Source: Amphibiibacter pelophylacis
GTDB taxonomy: Bacteria > Pseudomonadota > Gammaproteobacteria > Burkholderiales > Burkholderiaceae_C
Assembly: GCF_037688875.1 (NCBI RefSeq)
Contig: NZ_JAWDIE010000034.1
Span: 1 to 11,876 of the forward strand
Reading direction: 5' to 3'
DNA length: 11,876 nucleotides
Under the pieces are notes generated by a model, which saw only the letters and a list, made by a program, of their open reading frames with translations, had not been told where the DNA came from and made no database searches. The position numbers and the translations under genes are program-made. Below are positions 7,251 through 11,876 of this stretch, in pieces (the stretch's first letter is position 1; each line of letters begins with the position of its first letter).

Positions 7251-9137
7251 ATGCGCCTGAAATCGGTATTCATTAATCATTACAAAAATCTTAAAAACTT
7301 TACGTTGAGTTTTGATGGCGCGAGCTTCATCGATGTGTTTGTCGGGAAAAACGGTAGCGGAAAGTCGAATCTATTCGAGGCATTGATTGAGATATTCCGG
7401 CATCTAGATCAATTTGGCCGCCCTGCGAATGAAATCTCGTTCGATTACCTTGTGACTTACGAAATCGGAGGTCAAGAGACGGTAATTGAATGGAAAGCGG
7501 GAAAGCTGAGGATCAACAAGGGCGAAGACCGTAAAACGCTGGGGCAAACGCCATTTCCAGACAATGTGTTGATCTACTACTCTGGCCACAACACTACGGT
7601 TGCTCAACTGGTTGCTGACTACGAAGCGAAATTTCGTGGGCGCATCAAAGGCGCAAATCTCGATGACAGTCGCCGCTTCACGGGGGTTGGCCCGGAGTAC
7701 AGGCAACTTCTGCTGGCAGTTTTGCTGGCACAGCCAGACGAAAACAAGGCGCGACAGTTCGTTTGCCAGAAACTGGGGATAGAAAGCATTGGGGCTGATC
7801 TGCAACTGGTGTTGCAGCGGCCATCATTTGCCACTGGCGCACTCAAGGCACTTGGCACAGACAGCATTGAGAACTTTGATCCTCGTACTCACTATTGGGG
7901 CGCGGACGGCATCACGCGTGACTTTCTGGATAAGTTGGTCACCTGCGTCAAGGGTGAGTTTAATCACAGCAATGTATTTGATGCGGAGAAGGATCGCTAT
8001 CAAATAGCCGTCAACGTCGAACTGTTCCAACAGCGCTTTGCCGATGAGTCGTTATCGGACATCTTTCGCCAGTTCGACAATTTGAAGACGTTGGGCATGT
8101 TGGCGGACCTCTCGGTCCCGCTCATCCTGACCAGCGGCTTGGACGGCACGATTAGACACTTCAGCGATGGTCAGTTTCAGTCGGTGTACATCTACTCTAT
8201 CGTCGAGCTTTTCAAAGACCGCAATTGCCTGATCTTGCTGGATGAGCCGGATGCGTTCCTTCATCCAGAATGGCAGTTTGATTTTCTGCGGCAAGTTTTC
8301 GATATCACGGATGCTGCAGCGAAAACCAGCCACGTTTTGATGAGCAGCCACAGTGCTGTGACGCTTATTCCTCATGACAAGAAAAAGATTAAATTTTTTG
8401 ATATCAAGGGCAATCAGGCAAATTGCTATGATTTACCGAAATCGATTGCAATTAAAAAGCTGAGTTCCGACTTGATCAAGTATTCAGAGCAGGAACAGTT
8501 GCTCAGCATCATCAACGCGGTCCAGATCGAAAAAAAACCTGTGCTATTCACCGAGGGCAGTACAGACCCGATCATTCTCAAAGAGGCGTGGTACAAGCTC
8601 TATGAGGATGAGATGCCTTTCATTCCTTTCTATGCATTTAGCTGTACCTATATAAATCAGCTACTGACCGACAATCGTATTCATGGAGAAATGGGCGGTT
8701 TGCCGATTTTTGCCTTATTCGATTTCGACAAGGCATATGACCAGTGGAATGGTCTAAACGGCGAGGTGACTGCCAATGATCCTTTCAAAGGCCTGATCAA
8801 GAAGTGGGCGCACGGTGAGTCCTATGCAGTAATGCTTCCAGTCCCTGCACATGCCGATATTCGAAAACAGGTGATTCGAAACGCTGCGACCGGTGAGACA
8901 TTTGGCGGTGATTCGTGCTGTGAAATAGAACACCTGTTTTATGGGCAAGCGCCAACAGCAGACTACTACCATCACGAACCCTGCGTTGGTGGCACTAAGG
9001 TTGTTTTCAAATCAGATAGAGATAAGACCACTTTCGCCAAAGAGGTCGTGCCGACGCTCGATAAGTCATGCTTTGAGCCTTTTAAGCCAGTTTTTGAGTT
9101 CATCAAATCCAAGTGTGCTGGAGGTGCCCCCGCATGA
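7251..9137 (+). CDS. ABC-type ATPase fused to TOPRIM-like nuclease (OLD/PARIS-like)
   Basis: This 628-residue protein has a complete ABC-type head. Walker A is GKNGSGKS (32-39), there is a signature-like FSDGQ (304-308), Walker B is CLILLDEPD (326-334) with FLHPEWQ after it, and the switch His is H367 in MSSHSAV. The C-terminal part looks like a TOPRIM domain: FTEGSTD with E435, ALFDFDKAYD with D491 and D493, and a later CEIEHLF with E558 and E560. This order is that of OLD-family nucleases, GajA of Gabija and fused AAA-TOPRIM PARIS proteins. No UvrD-like helicase follows, which argues against Gabija. The ATPase calls are firm and the TOPRIM call is moderate. It begins 10 nt after hsdS with AAGG as a weak ribosome site. 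It is poorer in GC than its neighbours (for example 35% in 8401-8460). A role as a phage-sensing nuclease beside the Hsd system is inference. Confidence 0.85.
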   Translation: MRLKSVFINHYKNLKNFTLSFDGASFIDVFVGKNGSGKSNLFEALIEIFRHLDQFGRPANEISFDYLVTYEIGGQETVIEWKAGKLRINKGEDRKTLGQTPFPDNVLIYYSGHNTTVAQLVADYEAKFRGRIKGANLDDSRRFTGVGPEYRQLLLAVLLAQPDENKARQFVCQKLGIESIGADLQLVLQRPSFATGALKALGTDSIENFDPRTHYWGADGITRDFLDKLVTCVKGEFNHSNVFDAEKDRYQIAVNVELFQQRFADESLSDIFRQFDNLKTLGMLADLSVPLILTSGLDGTIRHFSDGQFQSVYIYSIVELFKDRNCLILLDEPDAFLHPEWQFDFLRQVFDITDAAAKTSHVLMSSHSAVTLIPHDKKKIKFFDIKGNQANCYDLPKSIAIKKLSSDLIKYSEQEQLLSIINAVQIEKKPVLFTEGSTDPIILKEAWYKLYEDEMPFIPFYAFSCTYINQLLTDNRIHGEMGGLPIFALFDFDKAYDQWNGLNGEVTANDPFKGLIKKWAHGESYAVMLPVPAHADIRKQVIRNAATGETFGGDSCCEIEHLFYGQAPTADYYHHEPCVGGTKVVFKSDRDKTTFAKEVVPTLDKSCFEPFKPVFEFIKSKCAGGAPA

Positions 9138-10696
9138 GCACCAAGCTTCCAATCAACCTCACTGACCTGCTGCGCCAGCGCACCGTCGAGGGTGAACGCA
9201 TCGAGTACAAAACCGGGTGGAATCCGGACGCGATCATCCGCACCCTGTGCGCTTTTGCCAACGACTTCGAAAACCTCGGCGGCGGTTATGTGGTGATCGG
9301 GCAGGATTGCGACGCCAACGGCCAGCCGGTGTTCCCACCCGTGGGATTGGCGGACAACCAACTGGACAAGATTCAGCAGGAGTTGCTGGCCGCCTGCCAG
9401 TTGATCCAGCCGCAGTACTTCCCGGTGTTGAGCATCGAGGAAGTCGAGGGTCGCAAGCTGATCGTGCTGTGGGCGCCCGGTGGGCAGAACCGACCATACA
9501 AGGCACCGGAGGCCGTCACCGCCAACAAGAAGACGTGGCGCTATTACATCCGGCGCTACAGCAGCACAGTCGAGGCCAAGGGCGAGGCCGAGCAGGATTT
9601 ACTGAGCCTGGCGGCCAGGGTGCCTTTCGATGATCGATACAACCAGTCGGCACGGATCGATGATCTGTCCAAGCCGTTGATGCAGGCATTTTTGCAGGAG
9701 GTGGGCAGCACGCTGGCAGAGGATGCGCCCGGGCTGTCGGTCGAGGCCTTGGCCCGGCAGATGAATGTGGCGGGCGGACCCGCCGAATCACCGTGGCCCA
9801 AGAACGTGGGCCTGCTGTTTTTCAATGAAACACCAGAGCGCTTTTTCCCCGGCGTGCAGATCGATGTGGTCTGGTTCCCAGAAGGCGCGGGCGGGGATCG
9901 CTTCGAGGAAAAGATTTTCAAGGGGCCGCTGGCCCGGATGACGCGTGAGGCCTTGAGCTACATCCAGCGCAACTTCTTGCGTGAGACGGTCATCAAGCAT
10001 CCCAACCGCGCCGAGGCCACGCGGGTTTGGAACTTCCCTTACGCCGCCATCGAGGAGGCCTTAGTCAACGCGGTCTATCACCGGTCCTACGAGGAGCGCG
10101 AGCCCATCGAGGTGCGCATCAACAATGAAGAACTGGTCATCCTGAGCTTTCCCGGCCCTGATCGGTCGATCCGGTTGGAGGACTTTCCGGCGGGGCGTGC
10201 GGTCAGCCGCCGCTACCGCAACCGGCGTATCGGCGAATTTTTGAAGGAGCTTGACCTAACGGAAGGCCGCTCGACGGGTATCCCGAAAATCCTCAAGGTG
10301 ATGGCCGCCAATGGCTCGCCCGCGCCGCTGTTTGAATCAGATGAGGATCGACTTTCGTTTGTGATCCGGCTGCCCTGCCATCCGTTGGCCCGGCCGGTGC
10401 CCCCAAAAGTCACCGGGGAAGTCGCCCCCGAAGTTACCCCTGAAGTCGCCCCCGAAGTTGTGCGGGTCGTGTTGGCCTTGCAGGAAGAATTGTCCCGGAC
10501 AGGACTGCAGCAGGCCCTGGATCTGAAGGACGAAAAGCATTTCCGGAAGGCATACCTGTTGCCCGCGCTCGATTCTGGCCTGGTGGAGATGACCCGACCC
10601 GAAACACCGCGCAGCAGTAAGCAGCGCTACCGGCGGACCGCCCTCGGGAAGCGTTGGCTGGAGTTGCATAGCGATACCGGTAAGGATCGAAAGTAA
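9134..10696 (+). CDS. Schlafen AlbA_2 / GHKL ATPase protein (COG2865-like)
   Basis: This 520-residue protein begins with an AlbA_2 (Schlafen-type) domain (~8-155), with TVEGERIEYK, IIRTLCAFAND and GGGYVVIGQD. E19, E24 and D58 are spaced roughly like the Schlafen nuclease triad, but nuclease activity is only a possibility. The middle, ~295-415, matches the HATPase_c_4 module of COG2865 proteins: EEALVNAVYHRSY (307-319) and RSTGIPKI (379-386). A linker of EVAP/EVTP repeats (429-441) leads to a C-terminal winged-helix-like segment (~443-510). The family is annotated as a transcriptional regulator or RecG-related protein, and members often sit at type I restriction loci. I chose the ATG at 9134 because GGAGGT lies 8 nt upstream and it overlaps the previous stop (ATGA). 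GC (58% in sampled lines) is higher than in the ATPase gene. Confidence 0.88.
   Translation: MSTKLPINLTDLLRQRTVEGERIEYKTGWNPDAIIRTLCAFANDFENLGGGYVVIGQDCDANGQPVFPPVGLADNQLDKIQQELLAACQLIQPQYFPVLSIEEVEGRKLIVLWAPGGQNRPYKAPEAVTANKKTWRYYIRRYSSTVEAKGEAEQDLLSLAARVPFDDRYNQSARIDDLSKPLMQAFLQEVGSTLAEDAPGLSVEALARQMNVAGGPAESPWPKNVGLLFFNETPERFFPGVQIDVVWFPEGAGGDRFEEKIFKGPLARMTREALSYIQRNFLRETVIKHPNRAEATRVWNFPYAAIEEALVNAVYHRSYEEREPIEVRINNEELVILSFPGPDRSIRLEDFPAGRAVSRRYRNRRIGEFLKELDLTEGRSTGIPKILKVMAANGSPAPLFESDEDRLSFVIRLPCHPLARPVPPKVTGEVAPEVTPEVAPEVVRVVLALQEELSRTGLQQALDLKDEKHFRKAYLLPALDSGLVEMTRPETPRSSKQRYRRTALGKRWLELHSDTGKDRK
10418..10453 (+). repeat. three 12-bp tandem repeats in AlbA_2 gene linker
   Basis: Three tandem copies of a 12-mer lie at 10418-10429 (GAAGTCGCCCCC), 10430-10441 (GAAGTTACCCCT) and 10442-10453 (again GAAGTCGCCCCC), with a partial fourth (GAAGTTG) after. 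They encode EVAP-EVTP-EVAP-EV. The unit is a multiple of three, so gain or loss of copies changes linker length without a frameshift. Variable PEVTPEV-type linkers are known in this family. Confidence 0.85.
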
Positions 10697-10722
10697 AAGA
10701 ATTTTGATTGGAGAGGTAGCAA

Positions 10723-11730
10723 ATGGCAACTGAGGCCCTTATAAAGCAGTTCCGCGATTTGATCAGCGACTGTACGCAGTCCCCTGTCGACGAACTGCTT
10801 ATCAACCCCGACTGGGGCAAGATCACCTTCGAGGGTTGCCGTCCAGAGCTGGAGCGCACCTACTCGATGCTGAACCAGTTCAAATTGCTGCCATTGGATC
10901 TCCTGCCGGATGGGCCCACGCAGCAAATCGTAAATACGCTCCCGCCCATCAAGCAAACCATTGATCAGATTCGCAGCTTCTCCATTGAATCAGGCAATCC
11001 GACGGGGACACGCGATCAGTTGGTCAACCAGATCAAGAGCCAAGCCGACCAGTTCTTCACGGCGGCGCATTTGTACATTCCGTACCTCGCTTATCAGAAG
11101 GGCGATGTGCAGCGGAACATCAACGAACTGACCCGATCCGTTGAGGAGGCCGGGCAGTTGGTGGACGGCACCAAAAAGGATATCGAGCAGCGGCGAGGGG
11201 AAATTGGTGACATCATCGTCGCTGCCCGTGAGGCGGCAGCCAGCGTCGGAGTCGCGCATTTCACAGCTGACTTCAATGCTGAGGCGGAGACGCAAGACCT
11301 GAGCGCGGAGAAATGGCTCAAGACGACCGCAGGGTTGGCTGCAGCAACGATCTTGGCGGCTTTGCTCATGGTATTCGTTCCGGTCAAGCCAGATGCCACC
11401 ACACCGCAAGTCATCCAGCTCTTTACTTCGAAGGTCGTGATTCTGGGCCTGCTTTTCACCGCAACGATCTGGTGTGGCCGTCTCTACAAGGCAGCCCGTC
11501 ACCAGAGCGCAATCAACAAGCATCGGGCAAATGCGCTGCGAACGTTCCAAGCGTTTACCAAGGCCGCCAGCGACGATGCCGCTCGTAATGCGGTACTGAT
11601 GGAATCCACCAAGTCGATTTTTGCCATCACGCCGTCCGGTTACTTGGAAAACGAATCGGCCCCTGATAGTGGGCTGAGGATTGTCGAGGTCGTGAAGCAC
11701 GCCACCCAAGCCGTGGCATCGGTCAAATAG
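10723..11730 (+). CDS. coiled-coil membrane protein with two TM segments
   Basis: I do not recognise a named family for this 335-residue protein. The N-terminal ~195 residues are soluble and helical, with coiled-coil-like stretches at ~75-110 and ~125-170 (for example NELTRSVEEAGQLVDGTKKD). Two membrane segments follow, ~202-221 (LAAATILAALLMVFVPV) and ~233-250 (LFTSKVVILGLLFTATIW), with a short loop between. A basic helical region comes next, containing HRANALRTFQAF (267-278), and a tail with SIFAITPSGYL. There is no signal peptide, so both soluble parts probably face the cytoplasm. The layout resembles SLATT-type two-TM effectors, but this is by shape only. It starts 26 nt after the AlbA_2 gene with a good GGAGAGG 6 nt upstream of ATG. 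It is the last gene of the operon. Confidence 0.8.
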   Translation: MATEALIKQFRDLISDCTQSPVDELLINPDWGKITFEGCRPELERTYSMLNQFKLLPLDLLPDGPTQQIVNTLPPIKQTIDQIRSFSIESGNPTGTRDQLVNQIKSQADQFFTAAHLYIPYLAYQKGDVQRNINELTRSVEEAGQLVDGTKKDIEQRRGEIGDIIVAAREAAASVGVAHFTADFNAEAETQDLSAEKWLKTTAGLAAATILAALLMVFVPVKPDATTPQVIQLFTSKVVILGLLFTATIWCGRLYKAARHQSAINKHRANALRTFQAFTKAASDDAARNAVLMESTKSIFAITPSGYLENESAPDSGLRIVEVVKHATQAVASVK

Positions 11731-11834
11731 GCAGGCCACCTGTAGTCGTCTGCCCGCAGCAACCCGCGCCAGTGCCCATAAGCTCGGGAGGCCAGTCGGC
11801 ACATGGTCAACCATCCGCCACCACACATGCTGCG

Positions 11835-11863
11835 AAAAGCCCGGACTGGTTCCGGGCTTTTTC
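11835..11863 (+). terminator. intrinsic terminator of the hsd operon
   Basis: GCCCGGA (11839-11845) and TCCGGGC (11851-11857) form a perfect 7-bp GC-rich stem around a 5-nt loop. Flanking A's and T's extend it to 11 bp, and a TTTTTC run follows. It lies about 105 bp after the last stop codon. The complementary strand also has a four-T run, so it may stop transcription from the right as well. Nothing else recognisable lies between 11731 and the end of the window. Confidence 0.9.
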
Positions 11864-11876
11864 TTTGGGGTCTGAT

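Noticed and set aside
7251..10696. A Gabija (GajA-GajB) system
   Set aside because: The first gene has a GajA-like layout, but the following gene is an AlbA_2/GHKL protein with no UvrD-type helicase motifs.

Overview
The window looks like chromosomal accessory DNA from a GC-rich proteobacterium, probably beta- or gammaproteobacterial. The reasons are the mostly 54-60% GC coding sequence, the protein families present and the DUF3489 neighbour. No rRNA, tRNA or core housekeeping gene is present, so the organism cannot be named.

Left part (1-1429). Positions 1-417 carry no convincing gene. They hold clustered copies of a short GGTTTGCAG motif and a 97-bp inverted repeat with a Z-DNA-prone centre. 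Two small leftward genes follow: a DUF3489 protein (418-960) and, upstream of it in the same transcript, a 67-residue protein of unknown function (972-1175). A divergent intergenic region of about 250 bp (1176-1429) separates them from the rightward genes and contains a perfect 7-bp dyad and a 10-bp phased repeat.

Right part (1430-11863). Seven tightly packed rightward genes form what looks like one operon, closed by a strong intrinsic terminator. They are a 69-residue excisionase-type helix-turn-helix protein, hsdR, hsdM and hsdS of a complete EcoEI/EcoAI-like (type IB) restriction-modification system, and three accessory genes. The accessory genes encode an ABC-type ATPase fused to a TOPRIM-like nuclease domain, a Schlafen/AlbA_2 plus GHKL-ATPase protein with a winged-helix-like tail, and a coiled-coil protein with two membrane segments. 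Gaps are -4 to +26 nt, with overlapping stop and start codons at hsdM/hsdS and at ATPase/AlbA_2.

How they may work together. HsdM and HsdS methylate the host's target sites, and HsdR adds ATP-driven translocation and cleavage of unmodified DNA. The HTH protein is a plausible controller of the operon. The three trailing genes have the domain make-up of a second defence layer (DNA-sensing ATPase/nuclease, nucleic-acid-binding regulator, membrane protein). Their co-operation with each other or with Hsd is inferred from gene order only. Base composition is uneven: the second target-recognition domain of hsdS is about 38% GC, and the ATPase gene is poorer in GC than the gene translationally coupled to it. 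The operon therefore appears to be assembled from parts of different origin.
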